A stretch of DNA of 64,000 nt. Origin: a virus. Position numbers and translations under genes: made by a program. Below are positions 52,095 to 62,434 of the stretch, in pieces. Position 1 is the stretch's first letter, and each line of letters starts with the position of its first letter. A model generated the notes under the pieces. The model searched no databases. It saw nothing but the letters and a program-made list of their open reading frames with translations, and had not been told where the DNA came from. The stretch lies in IMG/VR virus record IMGVR_UViG_3300010885_008506, positions 1 through 64,000 of that record; one strand, 5' to 3'.

Positions 52095-55000
52095 ATGGCT
52101 ACTTTTAACTTAATTCAGATGAAGCGCAGTGCAACTCCGGGAAAAGTCCCCACAACACAGGACTTATCGCTGGGAGAATTTGGTATAAACACTTACGATG
52201 GTAAGGTTTTTATCAAAAAGGACGACGGTACGCCTAGTATCGTTGAAGTTGGCGTCAGAGGCGCCACTGCAGTTCAAAATGTATTTTATGTAAGTAAAAG
52301 TGGTAATGATGCAAACGACGGAAAGAGCCTAGATAAGTCCAAACTTACAATTAAGTCTGCTGTAGCAGCAACTCGCGCATTAGTTGCAACTGCAACTGCG
52401 ACCGTAGCCAATGGGTCAATTACTGCATTATATGTAACAAATCCAGGCGCCGGGTATGAATTACCCTTAATCCCAACCGTCACAATCTTTGGCGACGGTA
52501 CCGGAGCAAGAGCAGTACCTATTATCAGTAGCGGATCAGTTATAGGTTTTACAATACTAGATAGAGGTATTGACTACACTTACGCCGATGTATACATAAC
52601 ACCGGCTGGCGCAGGACGCACTGGTGCAGGCTCAACCATATTTGTCAAGAGCGGCGACTATACAGAAGATAATCCAATTTACATCCCAGCCGGAGTAAGC
52701 ATTGTTGGCGACAGTTTGCGTTCGGTGACAATTCGTCCGCAAAACACAACGCTGGACTTGTTTTGGGTTAATAACAAGAGCTACTTTACTGAAATGACTT
52801 TCAGAGATCATAAGGCTCCGGCTGCAATTATCGCATTCCCCTCAGTTGACATTACTGGCATTGAAAATACCAATCCTGCCCGTGTAACGTTCTCGGGAGT
52901 ATTCATATATGACAGAGTTAAATGTTCACGTGACGTTGGACTTATTGTAGATGCTCTTGCACAAGACATTAAATTTCCTGGTCTAGATGGCACAAGCCAA
53001 AGCATGTTTGCTGGCTTGCAGTACTGGACACAAAGTGGATACAGTATTCCAAATGTGTACCCAACATCAGAAGTAACAGCAACACTGGGCGCACTTGCTC
53101 AACTTAAACTAGAAATTGCTGCGTTGCTTGGACCGGTGATGACTATAACTACGGACTCACTAGTTGACGTAATTATTAACATATTAAATGGTACAACAAA
53201 TCCTGCTACAGTCACGGATCTGATAGTACCAAACGGTACAACAGCAATTACAGCAACGGACGTTGTTAACGCATACGCTGACATACAAGCAGCAAAGACT
53301 ACAATTATAGATAATATTATTAACTGGATTAACACTGTTGGTGCTCCGGGCATAACTTACGACGAAGCCCTTTGTCGCAGAGACCTTGGTTATATCATTG
53401 ACAGTGTGTGCTACGACTTGTTGTACGGCGGCAACCGTCAAGTAATTCAAAATGGTATCTACTACTTGGGGTTCTCGGAAACGGACACAGCAATTCCAGG
53501 TGAGATTCCTCAGGTAACTGCTGCATATAACTATCTAAAGAGTATTGTTCCTTTGGTCATTGAAGGAACAGCAATTGCATCACCTCGTCAGACTAAGGTT
53601 GTACAAGTTACAACAGGTAGTAATGGCACCGTAACACAGTCTAATCTAGCAACTAGCAATATTGACATGATATTAGATATTATTAATACCGGACCAGCTG
53701 CATACGTAACTGCTGGAACACGTACACCAATTGGTCTAGTTGCAGCAAGCGGCAATGCTACCAATGCATATAACAAGTTAATAGCTAATAGAGATTTCCT
53801 ACGTGCAGAAGTAATTGCTTACATTGATCAGGAGACAATTTCGTTTGATCGTGCCAAGTGCTATCGTGACCTTGGACTCATTGTGGATTCTATTGCAACT
53901 GACGTGACATTCACCGATAGAACACAAACAACTTTTGCAGGTATCCAGTATTGGAGTCAGGCTGCACTAGCATCGTCTAGCGAAATAAATCCGGGTGAGA
54001 TTGCAGCTACAATTAACGCATATACATATCTTAAAGCAATTGCACTAGATATTATTCAAGACATATCAACACATGTTCTATATACACCGGTGTCGTATCC
54101 TCGAGTGACAGCAGCATCTATACCTACATCTGCAGTAACCGACCCTACAGTTATTTCTGCTATTAGTGACAATTTTGATCTGTTACTTGATATATTGACC
54201 GATGGCAATACCAATAACGTAACAGAGCGTATTATTTCAAGTGGTTTGATTATTGCAGGCAATACAACGCAGCAATATCATGCGGCATTACTCTTAAATG
54301 CTAACACAGATTTCTTTAAGGAACAAGTAACATTAAGAATTGCTAACCAATTCCCGTTGTTAGTATACAATACCGCTACTTGCGAGCGAGACGTACAATA
54401 TGTTACTAGTTGCATAAGCAGAGACAATCTATTTGGTGGCAATCGCCAGACTGTGCAAGCAGCAGTATACTATTATAGCTATCTAGCAGCTAGTACAGTA
54501 CCAACAGAAATACAGCAAATTGAAAAAGCTTACAAGTATATCAAGATATTAGCTAGCTACATTATACGTGGGCTACCAATGCCTTATGTATATCAAACTG
54601 GAGAATTACAAGACTTTGTAACTGCTTCCGGTGTTGGTACATTGACGCAAGTCACAGTGGCACAGAACCTAGTAGATTATATGTTGGGCATCATCAATGA
54701 TAAAACAACAGCAGATGCACCTGGATACGCCGGCATCTCAGAATTTAGTACAACGTATCGTCGTGCGGGCGAGCAATTACTAGCCAACAAAGAATTCATT
54801 AAGGCAGAAGTTGTTGCGTACCTAGAAGGATACACGTATAACCGTACAACATGTTCACGTGACACCGGACTCATTGTGGATGCGCTGGTACAAGACTTAT
54901 TGTTTGATGGCGATAGCCAATCAACATTTGCAGCAATCCAGTACTGGAGTCAGACAGCAGAACGTTCAATCCCAGCAGGAGAGATTGCAGCAACAGTAGC

Positions 55001-58000
55001 GGCAATTGACTTTGTTATCACTCAGACTAATGCATTGTCTATTAGAACAGCAGACAAGACTAATATTGAAAATGGTTTTGACTTAATAAGAAATCTATTG
55101 GATGAAACTGTTAACGTAGCAACAATCACCAGCGGCATAGTTCCTAACAGTATTGAACCTGATCGCGATGCGCAAGCTGCGTATGATGCGCTACAAGCAG
55201 CCAAAGCAACAATCATTGACGATACGATTGCAGACATTGCAGGTACGTTCCCGTCATTTGATCAACCAATTACGGGCGCAACTGCAGCAAGTCCTGTTGT
55301 ACTAACTATTACAGGTCACGCCTTTGCAGATGGTGACTCCATTAGAATCAACAACATTGAAGGCATGGTTGAGCTAAACGGCAATCGTTACTACACTAAG
55401 AACACTGGCGCAAATACCGTAGAGCTATACTTAGATGCTACATTGCTAACTGCTCTAGACGGTACAGGATTTACAGCGTACGAGACAGGCGGTTATGCAG
55501 ATACACAGACTGCAGCGAAATGCCGCAGAGATTTGGGCTACATGATTGACAGTGTTAGCTTTGATTTGTTGTATAACGCTGACCCAACTAACACTGTTCA
55601 GTCTAACAGACAAGCAGTACAATCAGGCGTTTACTATTGGAATCACTCAACTACTGTAAGCATAGTACCTGGCGAAAAACCAATTGTAACAGCAGCATAC
55701 GATTACATCAAGACATTGTCGTCGTACATTGTTGAAGGACGCGAGGTTCCAACAGTATACGGTACAGTGCCACAAGTGATGCCAGAGGGGCCAATGGCAA
55801 TTGGTACAACACAAGACGTTAACAAGATTACTGACAAGCTTGACCTGATGATTAACATTATCAATGCAGGCCCAAGTGTTGCACCAAATCCAGAACCAAT
55901 TAGCCTAGCACGTATCGGTTCATTTAATTACAACCGCACCAAGTGCTCACGTGACTTAGGACTGATCGTAGACGCCATTGCACAGGACATTAAATTCCCA
56001 GGCACCAGCGGCGACAGTCAAACAGTGTTTGCTGGCCTGCAATACTGGACACAGAACGACGGGTATAGTATTTCAAACATTGCACCAAGTGCAGAAGTTG
56101 CAGCAACAGTTGGTGCACTAGTGCAGTTGAAAGCGCAAATCACTGCAGTTGCTGCAGCTACATCTGCTACAACAGATGAACTAATTGATCTTATCATAAA
56201 CATTATCAATAGAATTATCGATCCAGCTGATGTTACCGATTTGATTATACCAAACGATGCGATCGCTAACACCGGAGCAATAGCTACAGCCTACGCAGCA
56301 ATACAATCGGCCAAGACAACAATTCGCGCCAACATAGTTACTTGGGTTAACACTAACTATCCAGCATTAGTATATAACTCTACAACTTGTAGTCGAGACG
56401 TTGGTTTTATAATTGACAGCGTATGCTATGACTTGTTGTATAACGGCAACCGTCAGGCAATTCAAAGCGGTATCTACTATCTAGGCTTCTCGTCAACTGA
56501 TAGTGCAGTGGCAGGTGAAATACCACAGGTAACTGCCGCTTACACCTATCTAAAGAGCATACTGCCTTCTATCATTGAAGGGACACCATTGGCTACAACA
56601 TATCAAACAGACGTAGCACAAGTTACATCGGGTAGCAGCGGTACACCAACACAGTCTACACTTGCAGCCGACGCAGTAGATATCATACTAGACATTATTA
56701 ATAATGGTCCTGGTACATACCTTGACGCTGGCACACGTACTCCAATTGGTCTAGTTGCCGCTGGCGGTAATGCTAATAACACTTATACACGGTTGCAAGC
56801 TAATAGAGACTTTATCCGTGCAGAAGTAATTGCTTACATTGATACTACAGTTGTAACGTACGATCATCTCAAGTGCTCACGCGACCTTGGGTTGATCGTT
56901 GACGCACTAGCACAAGACTTGAAGTTCCCAGGACTAGACGGCAACAGCCAAAGCATGTTTGCTGGCTTGCAGTACTGGACTCAAGCAGATGGTTATAGTG
57001 TTCCTGATGGATCTCCTAGCGAGAAGGCCGCTACACTTGATGCACTAGCATATCTCAAGTCGCAGGTTGCAGGATTGGCTGGTGTAACAATTGATTCAAC
57101 TACAAATGCACTATTTGACACTATCATCGATATACTAGATGGTACAACACCTCCGGCTAGCGTAACTGATCTGATTGTACCAAACGGAACAACAGCAAGT
57201 GTTGTTACTGCAGTAACTGATGCATATGCTGCAATTCAAACAGCAAAAGCAACACTACCTGCTGCTACAGTTGCATACATACAAGGACTACCTGCGTACT
57301 CGGGTCTAGTATTTGATACAGGATTGTGCGAGCGCGACGTTGGTTACATATTAGACAGTATTTCATATGACGTACTGTATGGCGGTAATCGTCAGGCAAT
57401 ACAAAGCGGTATCTACTATCTAAACTTCTCAAGTACAGTGACTGCAATTCCAAACGAAGTACCGCAGGTAACTGCTGCGTATGAATACTTGAAGTCAATT
57501 ATCCCATCTATTGTTACAGGTACACCGGTTGCAACACTATATCAAACAGAAGTTGCACAGGTAATCTCAGGTAGCAGTGGTGCAGGTGCAGCAGCATCCG
57601 TACAGGCAAATGTTGATTTGATATTGGATATCATTATCAACGGACCAAACGCTTATATTACTCCAGGTACAAGAACACCAATTGGACTAGTAGCAGAAAC
57701 AAACGCAACTATACTGAATGCCTATAACAAGTTGGTAGCAAATCGTAGTTTCTTACGTGCAGAAATCATTGCGTATATTGACTATGTACTACAGCAGAAG
57801 TATCAAACAACAGCTAACGCTGCATATCTACTAAACGCTAACCGTGCGTTCATTGTATCAGAGCTAATTGGATTTACGGACGAAAACTACGCAATACAGC
57901 ACCCATACTCGAGCGGAGATACTATTTCTATTCGTCAGGTTGTTGGTATGACAGAAGTCAATAACGGTTATATACATCAGATCACCAATGCAACCAACAC

Positions 58001-59912
58001 CAACCCAGTTAGACTAACATTTAATAAGGGTCATGCCTTTGGAGATACTACTTCGATGAGACTATCTGCTGTAGGCGGAATGAACGAAGTTAATGGCAAT
58101 CGTTACTATGCACGTTTCTTTAATACTACAGAAGTTGAACTGTTCAATGACGTTAAACTAACAGATCCTGTTGATGGAACACTGTTTGGTTCATACACCA
58201 GCGGCGGCCAGGCAGAAACAGACAGCTTCTATTATGTACGAAAGATAGATGGCGACAGCATTGATCTGTATCTTGATCGTGCGCTAACACAACCAGTTGA
58301 TGCAACTAACTGGGGTTCGTATATTACCGGTGGTATTGCTGGAACTGGCGCATTACCAGTAAGCCCATACGTACACAACTGCTCCAGTATCACTACAACT
58401 GGCACAGGTATGCGTGTTGACGGTAACTTGAGTACTGGATTGAAGTCTATGGTCCTCGACTCGTTTACCCAAATTAACGAAGGTGGTAACGGGATTGAAA
58501 TCATCAACCGCGGTTACGCACAGCTCGTATCCATTTACACCATTTGTACTGACATTGGTATTTTGTGTAAGGGCGGCGGCTTCTGTTCCGTTGCTAACAG
58601 TGACAGCAGCTTTGGTACATACGCACTAGTTGCGGATGGATTAAGTGAAGTATTGTATTCGGGTGTAACAGACGGCGACTTGCAAACAGGCAAGGCTATC
58701 AACCTTAAGGGGCTAACGCACCGTCCAAACTATGGCGATGCGATGGACGTCACTAGTGAATTAATTGTCGCAGACGCATATATCGTAGCAGCTAGTGCAA
58801 CTATTAACGATCCTGGCACAGGTTATAAGCCGGGCGATTTGATGGAACTCGACGGCATAGTAGGCACTTCGCCAAAGTTCCGCGTATCAACAGTTAAGAT
58901 TGTTAGCGCATCCGTTAATACCTTAGTATCGGGGTCACTTGCAATAGGTGATAGATTTACGTTCTCTAAGGGATATAGTACATCTGCTGTGCTTGAAGTA
59001 GCAACAGTTACGCCATCGGTTACATTTACTATTATCGAAGCTGGCGTTAAGAACACGGGAGTAACAGCTCTAACAAATATTAGTCCCGATATCTCGTCAT
59101 CGGCTGCTGTAATAACAGTGGATCTGGTGTACGGAATTGAATCGGTCGGAGTTGCAGCACCATTTTATGGCGAACTAATAGAAACTCCATCAAACCCATC
59201 TGTTACTATAACATCTACTGGTATTGGCGTAGATGCACTGCTAGACGTAATTTATTCGGTACGCTTGACTTTTGACGATCCGCACTACTTTAGGGGCGAC
59301 GAGCAGATTGTAGCTAGTGGGTTTACGGGTAGTAATAATCAATCGTTGCTAAACGGTAATACGTATTTTATCAAATTAACTAACAATGCGTACAAAGCAG
59401 ATCTACACATAGACTCTGCTCTAGCACTGGGAGTTGATACATCACTGTATACTGCATCATATGATGGTGGTGGCACCGCTACACTACACGACTACTATAC
59501 CGTAGTAACAGCAACAGAAGGACCAGTTGCAACTGCAGGCACATACGAAGGATTACGTCAAAGTCAGATTGGACTAGAAATTGCTGTTAAGCGTCCAATT
59601 GTAGATGAATCTGCAGTTGAGTTCCGCCAACGTAGTATTGTATCGTCCTCGGGCCATACATTTGAGTACATTGGTTCGGGAAATATACTAAGTACAGCAA
59701 CACCAGAAGCGGGTGCTTATCCAATTGCAGCCAACGAAGTAGTTGAGCTGCGTGGAGGTAAAGCATACTTTACTGGAACTAACGAACAAGGCGACTTTAA
59801 AATCGGTACTGAACTGGTAATTAATCGCGATACTGGTACAATCTCTGGTAGAACATTTAACAAGAGTTTGTTCGCAGTACTAACGCCATACATATTGGCA
59901 CTCGAGGGATAA
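52095..59912 (+). CDS. Giant repeat-rich virion/fibre protein (2,605 aa)
   Basis: Residues 1-60 (LIQMKRSATPGKVPTTQDLSLGEFGINTYDGKVFIKKDDG) resemble fibre heads where a phage receptor-binding domain begins. Then GGSGY-like modules and a pectate-lyase-type strand set (SGDYTEDNPIYIPAGVSIVGDS). From ~274 to ~1,900 come five alternating A and B repeats, each opening C-x-RD-x-G: A types contain SQxxFAGLQYWTQ and B types contain DSVCYDLLYGGNRQ. FCCH-like modules lie near 1,056, 1,962 and 2,382 (GMVELNGNRYY). The C-terminal part carries a beta-helix-like section (NGIEIINRGYAQLVSIYT) and a strand-rich end. Probably a long appendage. A clear TAGGGAA site precedes the ATG. Confidence 0.8.
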   Translation: MATFNLIQMKRSATPGKVPTTQDLSLGEFGINTYDGKVFIKKDDGTPSIVEVGVRGATAVQNVFYVSKSGNDANDGKSLDKSKLTIKSAVAATRALVATATATVANGSITALYVTNPGAGYELPLIPTVTIFGDGTGARAVPIISSGSVIGFTILDRGIDYTYADVYITPAGAGRTGAGSTIFVKSGDYTEDNPIYIPAGVSIVGDSLRSVTIRPQNTTLDLFWVNNKSYFTEMTFRDHKAPAAIIAFPSVDITGIENTNPARVTFSGVFIYDRVKCSRDVGLIVDALAQDIKFPGLDGTSQSMFAGLQYWTQSGYSIPNVYPTSEVTATLGALAQLKLEIAALLGPVMTITTDSLVDVIINILNGTTNPATVTDLIVPNGTTAITATDVVNAYADIQAAKTTIIDNIINWINTVGAPGITYDEALCRRDLGYIIDSVCYDLLYGGNRQVIQNGIYYLGFSETDTAIPGEIPQVTAAYNYLKSIVPLVIEGTAIASPRQTKVVQVTTGSNGTVTQSNLATSNIDMILDIINTGPAAYVTAGTRTPIGLVAASGNATNAYNKLIANRDFLRAEVIAYIDQETISFDRAKCYRDLGLIVDSIATDVTFTDRTQTTFAGIQYWSQAALASSSEINPGEIAATINAYTYLKAIALDIIQDISTHVLYTPVSYPRVTAASIPTSAVTDPTVISAISDNFDLLLDILTDGNTNNVTERIISSGLIIAGNTTQQYHAALLLNANTDFFKEQVTLRIANQFPLLVYNTATCERDVQYVTSCISRDNLFGGNRQTVQAAVYYYSYLAASTVPTEIQQIEKAYKYIKILASYIIRGLPMPYVYQTGELQDFVTASGVGTLTQVTVAQNLVDYMLGIINDKTTADAPGYAGISEFSTTYRRAGEQLLANKEFIKAEVVAYLEGYTYNRTTCSRDTGLIVDALVQDLLFDGDSQSTFAAIQYWSQTAERSIPAGEIAATVAAIDFVITQTNALSIRTADKTNIENGFDLIRNLLDETVNVATITSGIVPNSIEPDRDAQAAYDALQAAKATIIDDTIADIAGTFPSFDQPITGATAASPVVLTITGHAFADGDSIRINNIEGMVELNGNRYYTKNTGANTVELYLDATLLTALDGTGFTAYETGGYADTQTAAKCRRDLGYMIDSVSFDLLYNADPTNTVQSNRQAVQSGVYYWNHSTTVSIVPGEKPIVTAAYDYIKTLSSYIVEGREVPTVYGTVPQVMPEGPMAIGTTQDVNKITDKLDLMINIINAGPSVAPNPEPISLARIGSFNYNRTKCSRDLGLIVDAIAQDIKFPGTSGDSQTVFAGLQYWTQNDGYSISNIAPSAEVAATVGALVQLKAQITAVAAATSATTDELIDLIINIINRIIDPADVTDLIIPNDAIANTGAIATAYAAIQSAKTTIRANIVTWVNTNYPALVYNSTTCSRDVGFIIDSVCYDLLYNGNRQAIQSGIYYLGFSSTDSAVAGEIPQVTAAYTYLKSILPSIIEGTPLATTYQTDVAQVTSGSSGTPTQSTLAADAVDIILDIINNGPGTYLDAGTRTPIGLVAAGGNANNTYTRLQANRDFIRAEVIAYIDTTVVTYDHLKCSRDLGLIVDALAQDLKFPGLDGNSQSMFAGLQYWTQADGYSVPDGSPSEKAATLDALAYLKSQVAGLAGVTIDSTTNALFDTIIDILDGTTPPASVTDLIVPNGTTASVVTAVTDAYAAIQTAKATLPAATVAYIQGLPAYSGLVFDTGLCERDVGYILDSISYDVLYGGNRQAIQSGIYYLNFSSTVTAIPNEVPQVTAAYEYLKSIIPSIVTGTPVATLYQTEVAQVISGSSGAGAAASVQANVDLILDIIINGPNAYITPGTRTPIGLVAETNATILNAYNKLVANRSFLRAEIIAYIDYVLQQKYQTTANAAYLLNANRAFIVSELIGFTDENYAIQHPYSSGDTISIRQVVGMTEVNNGYIHQITNATNTNPVRLTFNKGHAFGDTTSMRLSAVGGMNEVNGNRYYARFFNTTEVELFNDVKLTDPVDGTLFGSYTSGGQAETDSFYYVRKIDGDSIDLYLDRALTQPVDATNWGSYITGGIAGTGALPVSPYVHNCSSITTTGTGMRVDGNLSTGLKSMVLDSFTQINEGGNGIEIINRGYAQLVSIYTICTDIGILCKGGGFCSVANSDSSFGTYALVADGLSEVLYSGVTDGDLQTGKAINLKGLTHRPNYGDAMDVTSELIVADAYIVAASATINDPGTGYKPGDLMELDGIVGTSPKFRVSTVKIVSASVNTLVSGSLAIGDRFTFSKGYSTSAVLEVATVTPSVTFTIIEAGVKNTGVTALTNISPDISSSAAVITVDLVYGIESVGVAAPFYGELIETPSNPSVTITSTGIGVDALLDVIYSVRLTFDDPHYFRGDEQIVASGFTGSNNQSLLNGNTYFIKLTNNAYKADLHIDSALALGVDTSLYTASYDGGGTATLHDYYTVVTATEGPVATAGTYEGLRQSQIGLEIAVKRPIVDESAVEFRQRSIVSSSGHTFEYIGSGNILSTATPEAGAYPIAANEVVELRGGKAYFTGTNEQGDFKIGTELVINRDTGTISGRTFNKSLFAVLTPYILALEG
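52895..57790 (+). repeat. Five A-B coding repeat pairs in the 2,605-aa protein
   Basis: Ten units beginning with a Cys-x-Arg-Asp-x-Gly type motif, near 52918, 53363, 53847, 54373, 54842, 55515, 55939, 56382, 56868 and 57323, alternate between A and B types. Pair 2's B unit is the most diverged; pair 3's B unit has an insertion. Pairs 1, 4 and 5 are the closest to each other. Confidence 0.8.
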
Positions 59913-59915
59913 TAC

Positions 59916-60263
59916 ATGGCTTCCACTATACCTTTAAATACGTTTAAAACTGTTGCTTCTGCAATAACTACGGCAGACGTAGACATCTATACTGCACCTG
60001 TAGGCATTACTACTATTATATTGATGGCGCAAGTCTCTAATATGAACGTAGGAACCCCGCTTGATAAATGGGTAAGTGCTGCTCACAATGATGGCTCCAC
60101 AATGAGATATTTGGTACGCGAATTTGGAGTCCCACCAAACGACAGTGTAAGTGTATTAACTGGTAAATTAGTATTGGAATCAGGACAAAGTATCACTATG
60201 TCGGCAGAGGATAACGACTATCTAGAAGTTGTGTTAAGCATACTAGAAACATCAAACGAATAA
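59916..60263 (+). CDS. Small structural protein between two fibre genes
   Basis: 115 residues, beta-rich, starting MASTIPLNTFKTVASAITTADVDIYTAPVGITTIILMAQVSN and ending VVLSILETSNE. This layout is common for small head-tail or fibre-associated proteins in aquatic T4-like phages, but no named family is recognised. It starts 3 bp after the giant gene stop and ends 1 bp before the next gene, so it is a translational partner of both. Confidence 0.65.
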   Translation: MASTIPLNTFKTVASAITTADVDIYTAPVGITTIILMAQVSNMNVGTPLDKWVSAAHNDGSTMRYLVREFGVPPNDSVSVLTGKLVLESGQSITMSAEDNDYLEVVLSILETSNE

Positions 60264-60264
60264 T

Positions 60265-62406
60265 ATGGCCAAATTACTTACAACACTTAGCGGTAGAGTT
60301 AAAAAGGTAGCTGCAACGACTGCTGGCTATCCTCTAGCAGCGGACCCAACATGGATCAGTCTAAGAGAAGCTGAACCAAATTTAGGCGTACCTCCGGGCG
60401 TAAGTTATGTTTTGTCCAGTGATATAACTGGAACAAGATTTTGGACTCCAGCGATAGGCGATGTTGGCCCACAGGGCCCACAAGGCTTTACTGGATCAAT
60501 AGGGTTTACCGGATCACGTGGACCACAAGGTCCACAAGGATTCACTGGTAGTAAAGGTCCACAAGGATTCACTGGTAGTATTGGACCACAGGGTGTAGGA
60601 TTCACTGGATCTCGCTCTACTGTAGAAGGATTTACTGGATCAATAGGATACACCGGATCTCGCTCTACGGTAGAAGGATACACTGGATCAATAGGATTTG
60701 TTGGATCACGTGGTCCACAAGGCTTCACTGGTTCAGTTGGATTTGTTGGTAGTACTGGATCAGGTTTCACTGGATCAATTGGCCCACAAGGCTTTACTGG
60801 TTCGATTGGTGCAGGCTTTACTGGCTCGCAGTCAACTACACTTGGTTACACTGGCTCAACAGGCCCACAAGGCCCAGTTGGTTTTGTTGGAAGCTTGGGA
60901 ACTGGTTTTACTGGATCTAGAGGCGCAGGCGCGCAAGGCCCGCAAGGTCCGTTGGGTTTTACTGGATCAATTGGTCCAACAGGACCACAAGGTTTTGCTG
61001 GATCGGTGGGCGGCACAGGTGGTTCAGGATACACGGGCAGTGCAAGTACAGTATCAGGTCCACAAGGCTACACTGGTAGTATTGGATATACCGGCAGCAT
61101 CGGTGTACAAGGTCCACAAGGCTACACCGGTTCACGCGGCGCAGGGGCGCAGGGCCCGCAAGGATTCAATGGCTCACAAGGTTTTGTTGGCAGTGTTGGT
61201 CCACAAGGACCACAAGGACCACAAGGTCCACAAGGACCAATTGGCTATACAGGATCGCGTGGTTTTGTTGGTTCAGTTGGTGCACAAGGTCCGCAAGGAT
61301 ACACTGGCAGCATTGGCTTTACCGGCTCAGTTGGGGCACAAGGACCACAGGGCTATGTTGGCTCAGCTGGTAATACAGGCTCACAAGGTGTTGATGGTGC
61401 ACAAGGTCCACAAGGCTATACAGGTAGCACGGGCGCACAAGGTCCACAAGGATATGTTGGCAGCATTGGCGCACAAGGTCCACAAGGTCCACAGGGCTAC
61501 ACCGGCTCTAGGGGCGCAACTGGCGCACAAGGTCCACAAGGTCCAACTGGCTTTACCGGATCAGCGAGCATTGGATTCAGTGGAAGTGGTGTAGTTGGAG
61601 CACAAGGTCCACAGGGCTACACTGGTAGCCTTGGCTATGCTGGTAGTGTTGGATCAACAAATCCAAATGCTGATTTATTAGATGGGTATGACAGCTCAGA
61701 ATTTGCTTTACTTGCAAGAGTAGAAAACAAATTCTCAGGCGACCTAAGAGTGTACATTGGTACAAACGTTAATAATGGTAGAATATATTTTACCGAGACC
61801 CAGCAAACATATCTAGCATATAATAGTTCAGACTGGGTAGTTAAGAGAAATGGCGGTTTACTCGACGATACTGTATGGGATTCTGGTAACGATGGTGCGG
61901 GTTCGGGCCTAAACGCAGACTTATTAGATAGTTACCAAGGCTCACATGTTCTGTCTCACGTAAATGCAACTAATACAACAATTACAGGTAGTACATATTA
62001 TCCTGTAGTAGTAAGCACTAGTGGATCAAATACATTTGCTCGTGTAGACACTACAAACTTTAGCATTCAAAGTGGTACACTATATGCTACAGACTTTGCT
62101 TCTACATCGGATGCAAGACTTAAGGATGTAGTTGGATACCTAGGTAGTTCACTAGATCGTGTTAAGAGTATTAGTGGTGTAAACTACTACTGGAACGAAG
62201 CAGCTAAGAATCAAGGTATACTTGACAAGAAGTTGCAAGTTGGTGTTTTAGCACAAGAAGTGCAAAAGATACTACCAGAAGCGGTACACGAGCACGATGG
62301 TAGACTACATGTAGTGTACGATAAGTTGATTGCACTGTTAATTGAAGCTATAAAGGAACTTGACGCTAAGATAGAAAACAAAGGCTGCAACTGTAGCTGC
62401 AAATAA
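60265..62406 (+). CDS. Collagen-like tail fibre with S74 intramolecular chaperone
   Basis: 713 residues. A short N-terminal virion domain is followed by residues ~67-461 of Gly-X-Y triplets, mostly GPQ, GFT and GS-x units, interrupted by a few breaks (for example [10 protein letters not shown]). This would fold as a trimeric collagen-like rod. Then come two [13 protein letters not shown]-type fibre motifs. Residues ~610-713 are an endosialidase-type peptidase S74 chaperone: TSDARLKD with the Ser nucleophile, [26 protein letters not shown]. It trims itself off after trimer assembly. The last residues GCNCSCK form an unusual Cys cluster. It ends at a bidirectional terminator. Likely receptor-binding fibre. 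Confidence 0.86.
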   Translation: MAKLLTTLSGRVKKVAATTAGYPLAADPTWISLREAEPNLGVPPGVSYVLSSDITGTRFWTPAIGDVGPQGPQGFTGSIGFTGSRGPQGPQGFTGSKGPQGFTGSIGPQGVGFTGSRSTVEGFTGSIGYTGSRSTVEGYTGSIGFVGSRGPQGFTGSVGFVGSTGSGFTGSIGPQGFTGSIGAGFTGSQSTTLGYTGSTGPQGPVGFVGSLGTGFTGSRGAGAQGPQGPLGFTGSIGPTGPQGFAGSVGGTGGSGYTGSASTVSGPQGYTGSIGYTGSIGVQGPQGYTGSRGAGAQGPQGFNGSQGFVGSVGPQGPQGPQGPQGPIGYTGSRGFVGSVGAQGPQGYTGSIGFTGSVGAQGPQGYVGSAGNTGSQGVDGAQGPQGYTGSTGAQGPQGYVGSIGAQGPQGPQGYTGSRGATGAQGPQGPTGFTGSASIGFSGSGVVGAQGPQGYTGSLGYAGSVGSTNPNADLLDGYDSSEFALLARVENKFSGDLRVYIGTNVNNGRIYFTETQQTYLAYNSSDWVVKRNGGLLDDTVWDSGNDGAGSGLNADLLDSYQGSHVLSHVNATNTTITGSTYYPVVVSTSGSNTFARVDTTNFSIQSGTLYATDFASTSDARLKDVVGYLGSSLDRVKSISGVNYYWNEAAKNQGILDKKLQVGVLAQEVQKILPEAVHEHDGRLHVVYDKLIALLIEAIKELDAKIENKGCNCSCK
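60466..61650 (+). repeat. Collagen-like coding repeat
   Basis: Long tract of short units (CCACAAGGT and GGATTCACTGG/TAGT variants) encoding GPQ and GFTGS. Synonymous codons vary, so the DNA repeat is imperfect, which limits slippage. It is not a CRISPR array. Confidence 0.85.
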
Positions 62407-62409
62407 AAT

Positions 62410-62431
62410 AAAGCCCCTTAATTGGGGCTTT
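62410..62431 (+). terminator. Bidirectional terminator between fibre and ThyX
   Basis: AAAGCCCC, 6-nt loop, GGGGCTTT: a perfect 8-bp stem flanked by A-rich and T-rich sequence on both sides. It ends the rightward fibre operon and, on the other strand, the leftward ThyX operon (stop at 62435). Confidence 0.9.
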
Positions 62432-62434
62432 ACT

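Noticed and set aside
52095-59912. A diversity-generating element acting on the giant fibre
   Set aside because: No reverse transcriptase gene or template/variable repeat pair is visible in the window; variation among repeats is spread evenly and not at adenine positions.
60698-61594. A 298-codon open frame on the plus strand inside the collagen-like fibre gene
   Set aside because: It is the +1 reading of Gly-Pro-Gln repeat DNA (Val/His/Lys/Ala-rich), with no start signal. The S74 fibre frame fully explains the region.
60466-61650. Short regularly spaced repeats considered as a CRISPR array
   Set aside because: The units are in-frame Gly-X-Y codons with no spacers, and no cas genes occur nearby.
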